A DNA stretch of 64,000 nt from Gigantopelta aegis. Lineage: Eukaryota > Mollusca > Gastropoda > Neomphalida > Peltospiridae. Below are positions 36,289-48,036 of the stretch, piece after piece. A program made the position numbers and the translations under genes. Numbering within the stretch: position 1 is the stretch's first letter; each line of letters opens with the position of its first letter. The notes beneath the pieces were generated by a model that searched no databases, was not told where the DNA came from, and saw only the letters and a list, made by a program, of their open reading frames with translations. The DNA is taken from the NCBI RefSeq assembly GCF_016097555.1, contig NC_054708.1:20796983-20860982 (forward strand), given 5' to 3'.

Positions 36289-36602
36289 GGGGCGGGACGT
36301 AGCCCAGTGGTAAAGCGCTCGCTCGATGCGTGATCGGTCTGGGATCGATCCCCGTCTGTGGCCCATTGGGCTATTTCTCGTTCCAACCAGTGCACCACGA
36401 CTAGTATATCAAAGGCCGTGGTATGTCTGTAGGATGGTGCATATAAAAGATTCCTTGCTGCTAATCGAAAAGAGTAGCCCATGAAGTGGTGACAGCGGGT
36501 TTCCTCCCTCAATATGTGCGTGGTCCTTAACCATATGCCTGACGCCATATAACCGTAAATACAATGTGTTGAGTGCGTCGTTAAATAAAACATTTCTTTC
36601 TT
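36289..36602 (+). mobile_element. SINE family I, full length
   Basis: GGGGCGGGACGTAGCCCAGT to AAATAAAACATTTC plus TTTC. Confidence 0.85.
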
Positions 36603-36816
36603 TCGTTTGAATCCTTATATAGTTGTTTGGCAGTAACGCTAATATGAATAAATGTTGTTATCCAGATTCGGACATTTTCGAAGAAATTGGGTAAAAAAAA
36701 TCGGCCTGCCAATGTATCAAAGGGAACATATGCATTTCCAACTGATTTATTGTTAAGACTGAATAAATGTAGGGTCTTGTACAACGATATGATTTTAAAC
36801 AATACTATTTATTATC

Positions 36817-37937
36817 ACCTGTAGCAGGGCACAATATTTTACGCGAACTGCCTTTCTGTTCGCGTGTCGGTTACGCAAAATTTAATTTACGCGAACCGCA
36901 AACTGGTTACGTCATGACCTGTAAACGTTCAGAAATTGAAACTTGCAAACTTCACGATTACAGTAAGTTTATTCACGCAGACATTCCGACAAATGTTTTA
37001 GGCTGAATTTTAGATACTTGATGCGCAGCAAACCAGTAAACAACGTTATATTGCAACAGTTGTAACTTGCTACCAGTCTAAACTAAATGTTCAGTATAGA
37101 GTCGAGCCAAAAGTTTTAAAGAAATGTGCACGGACCGCTGGGGACGGCTAAAGTATCTGCTGCTATTTTATCTCTAAAGGAATATTATTATGTAGACATA
37201 ATATTGGATTGGCTATAATTTTACATATGTTGAAAACAGTTTTAACGTAAAGAAGGAATCCAAAAGTGTCACAAAAATTGAAAAATACTAACATCGCATA
37301 ATGAGCTTAAAAAAACTAATATTTAGAACGTCACTGTAGTATAGAAGTACCATCGATAAAGTGAAAGTAGCATAGCCACCGCAAAAATGAAAAAAGAAAT
37401 CCCTCCAAATGATTATTGTATCTATTTCAAAGGCGTAGCACAGTACGCATGTTCGTAATGCTAAAACAAAATCCTGGAATAGGTCGAGGCTGTCTGTAAT
37501 TATTCTATAACATATCCTCTTAAAATTGAATCGAAAAAATTGATAGGAAAAAATGCCCCCGAAAAGACTCAGAATGCATTTACAGGCGTCCTGAGTTTCA
37601 AAATCTTAACAGGAGGAGGCCCTGCTAAAAATAATTCTGGCTATTTTGTTTCAGTACTGGGGCTGATATTCAGTTTTTTTATAATTCACTTTAGCAAGCA
37701 TTAAAGAAATTTTTTGGGGTAAAATGTTTTCTTTTGTATTTGTTTTAACTTTATGTTTGAGCTAAAAACTATGTATTAAAAATGTAATTTCAAAATAATT
37801 TTGAGGTATCTGATCAGGTAACCCACAGGTTACGCAAATATAATTCACGTAACCAAACAATTGGTTACCTAGGTAAAAAGCATGTGAACCGACTTCCGGT
37901 TCCCTCAGATTTCGAAATATTGTCCCCTGCTGTAGGT
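36817..37937. mobile_element. DNA transposon-like element with terminal inverted repeats
   Basis: The left end is ACCTGTAGCAGGGCACAATA and the inverted right end is ACCTACAGCAGGGGACAATA. Sub-terminal copies of GGTTACGC/GGTTACGT are at both ends. At about 1.1 kb with no transposase frame, it is probably non-autonomous. The target duplication is unclear. Confidence 0.6.
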
Positions 37938-38052
37938 AACAATAATCATGTGACCAACGTACATTTAAAGTTGATAGAGTTTATATTACTAGAAAATAAT
38001 ATATTTGTATCAAAATATTGTTTTGAAAATTCCCTATGAATGCTCATGTTAA

Positions 38053-38416
38053 AGGGGCATACCCTATTTTGTAAAACCTTAGGTATAGTTTTGACTATTA
38101 GAGCCGAATTTTGATAACTGAAATCATACTTTACTCAGATTTTATTGTCTAGATTATCCATTTCCATACATTCGGAGCGTTTTTTGTCATCCTGGTGATT
38201 TTAATATCACAAAAGGCATTAATCATATTTTTAAAACCGCACGTGCGTCTGAGAGGTAACAGTTATGGAGTTGAGTTTTAGTCTATTTTTGGAGGGTATT
38301 TCAAAGTCACAGACTCATGTTTCACTCAGTTGTAACTTTATCCAAATGTATTACAGGTTTGTAGATGAACTAAACTTAGTGTGCGTTTTTATGGGCTGAA
38401 ACTAGGGTCTGTCCCT
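38053..38416. mobile_element. MITE-2, single copy
   Basis: TTAA on both sides (38049-38052 and 38417-38420). The ends are AGGGGCATACCC and GGGTCTGTCCCT. The next ~90 bp (38421-38510) are the inverse of 22955-23043, beside the other MITE-2, so both copies sit in a larger shared repeat. Confidence 0.78.
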
Positions 38417-38510
38417 TTAATAACTTCATCAGCAAATAGCTTCACACATACTTTATATATGGAATACATAAGTAATGCGTGACCGTTCAACAAAACATTC
38501 AGGTATAATG

Positions 38511-39133
38511 AAGCCCCGAAAAAGGTGTAAATCTAAACTTCGACTGGAATTACTATTGTTAAATGGCGACAATTGCTTTACTTAACGTCAAAAACGTGTT
38601 TATATCCCACCAACTTCATCTACCCTTAGTTTTGCCATGTCCATCATAATAAATATTTTATAATGTTTTTTTATTTAGTTATCCTGTTAACAATTCCTAT
38701 GAAATATTGCTTTGGAGGAAAGGGGGTAGGATTATCAAAAGCGTCGTTACACAGAAACACTTCCAAGAAAACTTTATATATAGGATTTAAATATTAACTG
38801 GATGTCAAAATAATCTTCCGCTGCAATACGAACCTTTCAAAAGTATATTTGTTGTTGTGAACCTAACTTTAATGTGAAATGTGTGTACAATTGTGCGAAT
38901 TGTGTTTTGTAACGTTACCGAAAAAGTGTTATGTGAGACCATAACTTTAAAAAAAATTCAATATTGTTAACATATATGAATGGTCAAATCTGTTAACTCC
39001 CTATCTACCAAGTGTTATCACCCTAATTGTTTTTATAATTATGTAACAATGTCATTTGCATGGTGGCCCCTTAAGCAACTTGATAGAACTAAAGTTGCCG
39101 TGAAAATGGAGATAGAGTAACAAAACTAGTAGT
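38511..39133. other. No gene recognised
   Basis: AT-rich spacer between MITE-2 and a solo LTR. Confidence 0.35.
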
Positions 39134-39138
39134 TACAC

Positions 39139-39704
39139 TGTGACGGTACATGCTCTTAATTTTGTTTTCGCCTGTGGCGATATTAATTGTTTTAGAGGGC
39201 CGTGTGCAGTTCCAAATTGCACTTAAGCCCAGATGGGCAACTTGTTACGTGATACCTTTGCGCGACGGTCATCGAGCTTTTCCAATACACACCCAGCCAG
39301 GTGCGGAGACCATGTGGCCAGTAGTTACGTAATACCTCCGCGAGTGCGGTTTTTACAACCGTGATTTTGGGGACTAGACGTCATTGAGTCTGACCATCTG
39401 AGAAAAATATGCCGGCGTGGGCGTGGTCGAAACTAACATGGTAAGATTCGGTGCCGCGATGTACCCCCAGGCGATATTCGATTTTATAATAAATAGCTAG
39501 AGTTTTAGAAATATCGGAGAGAACCAAAAAGGAAGGCTTCCCGGGAACGTTAGTCCGTTTGGACTTTGGTAAATATATTATTTCTGCTCTGTTGTATAAC
39601 CTTTATGTGATTGATGTGACTTTAAATATTTAATACTGTATTATACCAATATTATTTAGACGGTGCTGCCGGTCATCTGACGCAGTATTCTGTAGGCTCA
39701 CCGT

Positions 39705-39779
<75 letters not shown>

Positions 39780-40339
39780 TTAGCCAGTCATCCTAGAGGA
39801 CCTAGGTAAACTGTAGGTTATTGTCTTTATTGTGATAGGTACCAGTATTAATTCTGTATTACAAGGTTATTGAATGAGTAGTTAGGGTTAATTAAAAATT
39901 AACCAGTTAGGAATAGTGTTGTAATTCCTTTATTAATTAAGTTCTCCTGGAAGCGTTTCTCAATTATCACACGTGTGGGTGTTGTGTCACGGTGAAGTGA
40001 TTAGCATATTGTGTAAACTAGACACCTAGAGATTAACTAATTAAGTGATCAGTTCTGGGTTGTATTATTGTTGTTATTAATTAACTACTGCGGCAGTACA
40101 TTTGTCAGCGTAGGTTAATACAGATTCCAAAGTGTATTGTGTTTTGTTGTGTTTTCTAGTGAACTAAACGTGCTATAATAATATATACTTTATATAAGAT
40201 CGTATCTCTGATCATACCTAGACGAGCCACAGCGGGTATAACTGCCTGTTACAGAGATATCTAATAGATATACAGTTAGGAGAGATATTTGGACAATCGT
40301 GTTTCATTCAGTTACGGGTATTATAGAATCCCCGTGACA
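39139..40339 (+). mobile_element. Solo LTR 1
   Basis: TGTGACGG to CCCCGTGACA, flanked by TACAC at 39134-39138 and 40340-40344. It contains a (TA)n tract at 39709-39775. Confidence 0.88.
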
Positions 40340-40586
40340 TACACACAGAAAGCTGTAAGTTTTGCAATGTTATCATACTTTGTTCATCTACAGGGAATTA
40401 GGCCTTGACAAAAATCACTCTACGCATTCGTGCCCCCCCCCCCCCCCTCCCCCTCACCGATGGTACTAATTGGCAAACTTGTGGGTCCTGGCTCATGGAC
40501 TAACATACGTATGTGCCGTCTGAAAGCCATACTATTATTTCAGGCACAGTAGTATTAAGATCGATAGTCAGAAATATATGCCAAGT

Positions 40587-40800
40587 AAGGAAGGAAATGT
40601 TTTATCTAACGATGCACTCAACACATTTTATTTACGGTTATATGGTGTGAGACATATGGTTAAGGACCATACATATATTAATAGAGGAAACCCGCTGTCG
40701 CCACTTCATGGGCTCTTTTATATGCACCATCCCACAGACAGGGTAGTACATACCACAGCCTTTGTTACACCAGTTGTGGATCGACACGCATCAGGCGATC
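40587..40800 (-). mobile_element. SINE family I, partial with internal deletion
   Basis: Tail and centre on the minus strand; the head is mostly lost. Confidence 0.7.
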
Positions 40801-40875
40801 GTTATATGTATTGATAACGACATCTTGTACATGCAGATAGAAGGTAGAAGGGAACAATTAAATTTGACAGAAAAG

Positions 40876-41141
40876 TTAAAGTTTGTTTTGTTTAACGACA
40901 CCACTAGAACACATTGATTATTTAATCATCGGCTACTGGATGTCAAACATTTTTAAATTCTGACACTTAGTCAGAAACCCGCTACATTTTTCCATTAGCA
41001 GCAAGTCATCTGTCTGTGGAAAACTACATACCACGGCATTTCACCAGTTGTGGTGCACTGGTTGGAACGAGAAAACCCCCAGTCAGTTGAATGGATCAGC
41101 TCAGGCTAGCACTCAACATAACTGAGAAAACTCCCGCCCCT
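40876..41141 (-). mobile_element. SINE family II, diverged
   Basis: Tail GTGTCGTTAAACAAAACAAAC on the minus strand; the head is degenerate. Confidence 0.65.
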
Positions 41142-41149
41142 ATATGCCA

Positions 41150-41867
41150 AGGAAGAACATAAACAGTTCCATAAGAGTGTTTAGTTTTATTGGTATTGAT
41201 AAATACATGTGGTACTTGAATGTAGAACACGGGTAGAACAACTGCATGCGACAGAAAGATGGATCTCTGTCTAGTGTAGGATATGTGTTAAAAAAAAATA
41301 TAATAAAAATAAAAAATAAAAAAGAGAGAGAGAGAGAGAGAGAGAGAAAAAGAACAAGAACGCCAAGACTTTGTATTCAATGACGTACATAAGCGGAAAT
41401 TGGCGAGTAGATGTGCGAGATATATTCCAGTTTTGTGTGCGCAGGTTGTTGAAAAGTAATTTTAGAAGAACCAACAGCAACAGAGCATGTAGCGATATTA
41501 CTTCCCTCTATGACCTTTATCTTAAAGAGCATTCCTAGCAGCGGGGTCGGGGATGGGGTTGGTGGTGGTGAAGGGGTGGTGAAGTCTGTGGTAGAGCGCT
41601 CAACTATGGTGCGATGGATCGCAGAATAGCTCGCGTTGTGTGGACGTGTTGTTCTGTTGTTGTTGTTGTTGTTGTTGTTTTTTGTTAGGCTCAACGACCC
41701 ACGACAGGCAGATCGAAAGTCGTAGTATCTCTTGTTTTATCAGTTCATATAAAACATAGCTACCTTCTTCATCGGTAGAAGAAGCCTTTGTCCTGGCAGC
41801 GGATTTTCACTATCTCTTTCTTTTTCTAGACCAAATGTCGACATAACCGTTTGTTATCATCATCATC
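41150..41867. other. No gene recognised; short GA and GTT repeats
   Basis: (GA)n near 41323-41347 and (GTT)n near 41655-41680. A ~105-codon frame on the minus strand is low-complexity. Confidence 0.35.
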
Positions 41868-41872
41868 ATCAT

Positions 41873-43126
41873 TGTGACGGCACATGCGCTTAAATTTGTT
41901 TCGCCTGTGGCGATTTTAATTGTGTTAGAGGGCCGTGTGCAGTTCCAAATGCACTTAGCTAGCTGGGCAACTTGTTACGTAATACTTCGCGCGATCGGAC
42001 ATTCCAATATGCACTTAGTCCAGCTGTGGAGGCCATGTGGCGAGTAGTTACGTAATACCTCTGCGAGTGCGGTTTCGACGACCGTGATTTGGCGACGATG
42101 GCGTCAGTAAGTCTGACGATCAGAGAGAAATAATACCGCTTGGTCGCGGTGGAAATATCAGATGATAGGGGGAGGTACCGCCTTGTACCCCCAGGCAATA
42201 TTCTGATTTATAATAAATAGCTAGGATTTAGAGATATCTAGCAGAACGAAAAGGAAGCTTCCCGGGAACGTTAGTCCGTTTGGACTTTGGTAAATATCAT
42301 TTCTGCTCTGTGTATAACCTTGATGTGATTGATGTGACTTTAAAAATGTTAATACTGTATTATACCAATATTCTTTAGACAGTGTCTTCGGTCATCTGAC
42401 GAAGGAAATCGTAGACTTTTTGTTCTAACATTATATGAGTATTTGGTAATATAAAGCTTAGCCAGTCATCCTAGAGGACCTAGGTAAACTGTAGGTTATT
42501 GTCTTTATTGTGATAGGTACCAGTATTAATTCTGTGTTACAAGATTACTGAAAGAGTAGTTAAGGGTTAATTAAAAATTAACCCGTTAGGAATAGAGCTG
42601 TAATTCCTTTATTAATTAAGTTCCCCAAGAAGCGTTTCTCAATTATCACACGTTACTGAACGAGTAGTAAGGGTTAATTAAAAATTAACCAGTTAGGAAT
42701 GGTGTTGTAATTCCTTTATTAATTAACTTCTCCTGGAAGCGTTTCTCAATTATCACACGTGTGGGTGTGGTGTAACGATGAAGTGATTAGAATATTGTGT
42801 AAACTAGACACCTAGAGATTAACTAATTAAGTGATCAGTTCTGGGTTGTTATTATTGCTGTTATTAATTAACTACTATGGCTGTACATTTGTCAGCGTAG
42901 ATTAATACAGATTCCAAAGTGTATTGTGTTTTTGTTGTGTTTCTAGAGAACTAACGTGCTATAATAATATATACTTTATATAAGATCGTATCTCTGATCA
43001 TACCTAGACGAGCCATACTAGGGTTTAACCGCCTGTTACAGAGAGATCTAATAGATATACAGTTAGGAGAGATATTTTGATAATCGTGTTTTATTCAGTT
43101 ACGGGAATTATAGAATCCCCGTGACA
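41873..43126 (+). mobile_element. Solo LTR 2 with internal duplication
   Basis: TGTGACGG to CCCCGTGACA, flanked by ATCAT at 41868-41872 and 43127-43131. About 110 bp (42545-42655) are repeated at 42656-42765. Confidence 0.88.
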
Positions 43127-43303
43127 ATCATCAACATCATAACAAATTTCATCATTATCACCACCACCACCATCATCATCATCGTCATCACCACCACCAC
43201 CACCATCAGCATCATCACCACCACCACCATCAGCATCATCATTATCATGATCATCACCATCATCTTCATCATTATCACCATCATCACCATCATCTCCACC
43301 ATC
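43127..43303. repeat. (ATC/CAC)n microsatellite
   Basis: Trinucleotide tract that was the insertion target of solo LTR 2; the other part lies at 41860-41872. Confidence 0.85.
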
Positions 43304-43379
43304 ATAAGAAGGTGTTAATGTCTGTTACCCTCCCCCCAACCCACCCACCTCCATGAAGACTCTGGAGATGAAGCGTGTA

Positions 43380-43515
43380 AACGATCCCTTGCTACTAATG
43401 GAAGACATTGTGCGGTTTCCTCTCTAAGACAATATACAAATTACCAATTCTGACATCCCATAGCCGATGATTAATAAGCAAATGTGCTCCAGCGGTGTCG
43501 TTAAACAAAACAAAC
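43380..43515 (+). mobile_element. SINE family II, 3' half
   Basis: GATCCCTTGCTACTAATGG to GTTAAACAAAACAAAC. Confidence 0.65.
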
Positions 43516-44013
43516 CCGAAGTATTAGGTTGGGCAGCTGGTTCACGCTTTCCACAATTCCTGAAGAAAGTATGAAAGGATCAGGACACTGATTCCCTCAC
43601 CGGGACATGTGCGTCATACTGTTATACGTGGATTCCTTCCCAATACAACAAGCAGCCGACGCTGATGATATCCCCCCCCCCCCCCCCACACCCACACCCA
43701 CCCATGCGAAAATCTAAGTTACCGTCCCTTCGCTACAGCTGCTAGAAATAGGCCTATGTCATGGAGTAACGCAGTATCAGTTTGCAGATCTTTATTGAGC
43801 TGAACCGACCGCCTCATATCTCGTTGTATAAATACTCCAATAGGACTCTTGCCGTTCTCTCTCCCTCTCTCTACATTTGTGATTCCCACAACTATTTCAA
43901 TCGGATATTGATTTTTACGACAGACACTCATCGCTTCTCAAAATGAATACGAAACGTTTTATTTTATCTCTTTAAACGCAATATTAGTAATTTGTCTAAT
44001 AATGGATTCTGTA

Positions 44014-44309
44014 TTTTCTAATGAATCATGTGATTGGTCGAAACCCGCGGTGGAAACTCCCGGTTCTCGGATATGTGGATAACTTTACGTTGTACGAAGT
44101 CGGTCGTTTCCGACAGCAGGTGTGGCATAAGGTGGTGTATCACTGAAACTATGCGAACGGGAATTTTCGAATCCCTTTTTTCAGTTCCGTATTCGAAGTT
44201 TTCGACAGAAGAGTATAAAATGGTAAGTCTTGGTGATTATTGTGTATTTTGTGCCATATTTACAAACATAATATACAAAGAGAAAATACAGCTGCGCTCA
44301 AACACATAG
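44014..44309 (+). promoter_or_regulatory. Gene B promoter and short 5' UTR
   Basis: TATAAAA lies at 44214-44220, about 95 nt before the proposed start codon. GGAAACTCCC (44052-44061) reads GGGAGTTTCC on the other strand, a full match to the NF-kappaB/Rel pattern GGGRNTTYCC. GGGAATTTTC (44159-44168) is a second, near match. ATTGG, an inverted CCAAT box, lies near 44035. CACTGAAACT (44141-44150) resembles half of an IRF/ISRE site. These are string matches to known motifs, not shown to be active. Confidence 0.5.
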
Positions 44310-44322
44310 ATGGATATGCTAG
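44310..44322 (+). CDS. Gene B coding exon 1 (13-nt coding leader)
   Basis: ATG GAT ATG CTA G precedes donor GTAAGA. It lies 96 nt after a TATA box. The only reason to join it to 49585 is that it supplies the start codon and correct phase for the signal peptide, and gene C has an equivalent 13-nt exon (61067-61079). Confidence 0.65.
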
Positions 44323-46083
44323 GTAAGATGAATTTCTATTTGTTTTAAAATGTTGATGATAGCTAACAAATTGCAATATTAATAGTCATTACCATTGACA
44401 TGCAAATATTGGTTGAGAATATTTTTACTCCTTTTTTTTTCATAAGTTTGAAATTTGACTTTTATGTTTAATTAAATACATTTTAAAATTTTAAATATCT
44501 CTTCTTAAAACTTAAAATGGAAGATCTAAATGTCATCTGCATTCAAACATCAGGACAAATATATTTCTGTGAGAAAATATTATATTTCGTATTTCTTGTT
44601 CAGAATCAGTATAGTGAAGGAAAATATTATATTTCGTATTTCTTGTTCAGAATCAGCATAGTGAAGGAAATGTTTTATTTAACGACACACTCAACACATT
44701 TTATTTACGGTTATATGGTATCGGACATATTGTTAAGGACCACAAAGATATTGAGAGAGGAAACCCGCTGTCGCCACATCATGGGCTACTCTTTTCGATT
44801 AGCAGCAAGGGATCTTTTATATGCACCATCCCATAGACAGGATGACACATACCACGGCCTTTGATGTACCAGTCGTGGTATACTGGCTGGGGCGAGAAAT
44901 AGCCCAATGCGCCCACTGACGGGGATCGATCCTCAAACCGACTGCGCATGAAGCGAGCGCTTTACCACTGGGCTACGTCTCGCCCCCAGTGTAGTGATGG
45001 CCGGAAACAATCTTTCAGAAGTTTAGATCTTTCCGTCTCTCTATTTTATTTAAATAAAATAAACTAGTCGAAGTTATAAATGTGAAATAAACTAGTTGAA
45101 ATTATATTTGATAAAACCCACATATTGAATGGTAATGTATTTAGTTATTTTATTACAGATACCTTGAAACCTAGTGAGTGAACTATAGGTATTTTTTCAT
45201 TCGAAATGAACTTGACCAGACGTTAACATTATTGTGTTACGTTTATTAGGTGCATGAAATATTATCATAACCGATGAAAAGTGACGGAACAATTACGTCG
45301 TACAAAAATAAAATAAAATAATGATTAAACAACGCATTCCTAGAAAAATATATTTAACGATCACTCCAAGCGTATAGTTGACGTACTGTTTTGTATCCTA
45401 ATACACTGTGCGAATTTCCCAACCGACATTACATTTGACAGTTTATGTCATTGCCGATGGCATTTTTATATGATTATGGCAAGTCCCTGCTATAGTCTCA
45501 TACAGTTAACGTTTTAACTCGAGTTTTTGTTTGTACCCTACCGAGTCAATGGGAATAAGATTTGAGAGTTTGATGTTTCCGACTAACAAAGCCTTTTGGC
45601 GACTAAAATTATAGATTAAATATATTTTCTTGTTTAGAGTACCGGTCTATTTATATCCAATGTGTATGCCGTCGTATGATAACGTTTGTAGCAAAAATTA
45701 TAGGAAGGTAAAATCCGGTTTAAGTTACTACACACATTAGGATGACGATAAACTCCGTGTGTATATAAATTCTGATATTCTAAATGAATAAATAAATACA
45801 TTAATACGCAGTTTTAGTCATCAAAATGGCTGTGTTAGTAGAGAACAATGGCAGGGAATTCAGGACTGTCTCTTTTACTGTGTCATTATAACATTATTTA
45901 ATAGTTGACTGATATATTTATATGGTAATTGCAAGACGTTTATGACTATATAGTCAGATGTAGTTCAAAAGAAAGGCATTTGGAATTAAAACAAAATTTT
46001 GCCAACATATTTCTGTTACATAACCTATATGAAAAAGATTTTTTATTTGGTCATCTACTTTTTAAAATTGCTAACAAAATTGG

Positions 46084-46165
<82 letters not shown>

Positions 46166-47461
46166 GAATCCTTCATATGTGTCCATGTGGGATAGGGCTA
46201 TTCCACCCGAGGGTACCTAATTTGTTGTCAGGAACGAGGCTTGCCGAGTCCCTGACATCATATTATGGACCCGATTATATATATATGTTGTTACCGGCCT
46301 CGGTGGCGTCGTGGTTAGCCCATCGGTCAACAGGCTGGTAGGTACTGGTTTCGGATCCCAGTCGAGGCATGGGATTTTTAATCCAAATACCGACTCAAAA
46401 CACTGAGTGAGTGTTCCGCAAGGCTCAATGGGTAGGTGTAAACCACTTGCACCGACCAGTGATCCATAACTGGCCATGGTTTGTGCTATCCTGCCTGCGG
46501 GAAGCGCAAATAAAAGATCCCTTGCTGCTAATCGGAAAGAGTAGCCCATGAAGTGGCGAAAGCGGGTTTTCCTCTCAAAATCTGTGTGGTCCTTAACCAT
46601 ATGTCTGACGCCATATAACCGTAAATAAAATGTGTTGAGTGCGTCGTTAAATAAAACATTTCTTTCTTATATATATATATATATATATATATGTTATTTT
46701 GAAATCAATATAAAAGGTCAATCATTTCAAGGAATAAACTTCATTTATTGTTTCTGACAAAAGATTGCCAAAAAAGAAGGAAATCTTGACTTCCGGTAAC
46801 TGTAAATCAATATGTGAGTAATTCTGGAGGAAAAAAAAAATCCCTTTTATTGAAACACTGATTTTATCACGTCGGAATGGAATTTGTGTAACGCGAGAAA
46901 CCCGTAACTTCTAGTGACCTCTAAACAAATATTTACCTTAGACGCGGACAAAGAAACTGTTCGCCAAAACATTAAGATAAAGGGTACTAATGTGTGTTTT
47001 CCGCAGACGATTATGAGTATGCGTCAACATGACATTCATAAATCTAATGATCTCTCGACAGGCACTTTACTCGGCCTCTGTATACAAGACTCAATGTTTA
47101 TACAATGATCACTTTTGTTAACTGACGAAATCGAAATAATATCAAGGTTTCGGTTCCGCTTTTGAAATACATGTATTTGGCAAGGTACCGGTATTTGTTT
47201 TTATGACAAAGCAGGTACACGAGGTCATAGGATCGAGTCCGCTCGGGGGGGGGGGGGGGGGGGGGGGGGTGTGATGCTTCTGAAGGGACTCCGTGTTGCT
47301 AATCGAAATGTCCGCATGGTCGCTATAGTTATCTCAGATGCGGCTAAAAGCTGGAGTAAGTACACCGCTAGGCCGTCATCATCATTCCACTTGTCAAACT
47401 ACCACCTCCATCACTACTACTATTACTACTACTACTGCTTCTACTGTAACTACTACTACTG

Positions 47462-47502
<41 letters not shown>

Positions 47503-47527
47503 GCTGCTGCTGCTACTACTACTACTG

Positions 47528-47567
<40 letters not shown>

Positions 47568-47583
47568 TTACTACTACTACTAT

Positions 47584-47633
<50 letters not shown>

Positions 47634-48004
47634 TTACTACTATTGATGATGTTGCTATACTGCTTCAGCTGCAGCTGTTAACGCCAGTTCTGTACAGTGT
47701 ATGTAGTTCGTTGTTACGAATGGCTCCATTATTGTGCTGTTAATCATCACGACCGTTAGCATTACGTTACGCAGCAGTTCGCAGTATGGTGTTCGCGTAT
47801 TGATCGGGTTTTTCTTCTCGTAGTCTTCATAACTGTGGATGCCGACATCGAGCACAGATGTTACATGCCTTATCTCGCGCATGACAAATATTTAAAAAAA
47901 TGTACAATTAGGGCTGTTCCATCGTATTACAGGGGAGTACGGTAAGGGTGGGTGTGATTCTGAAAAGAGGTTAAAAGGTTGGGGGGTTTTTTTGTTGTTG
48001 TTGG

Positions 48005-48036
<32 letters not shown>

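Noticed and set aside
43719..43931. Minus-strand 70-codon frame upstream of gene B
   Set aside because: No family, splice context or conservation could be seen.
44155..44222. Alternative gene B leader ending ATG|GTAAGT at 44222
   Set aside because: Joining it to 49585 puts the signal peptide out of frame and soon reaches a stop. The 44310 ATG with donor at 44323 fits and matches gene C.
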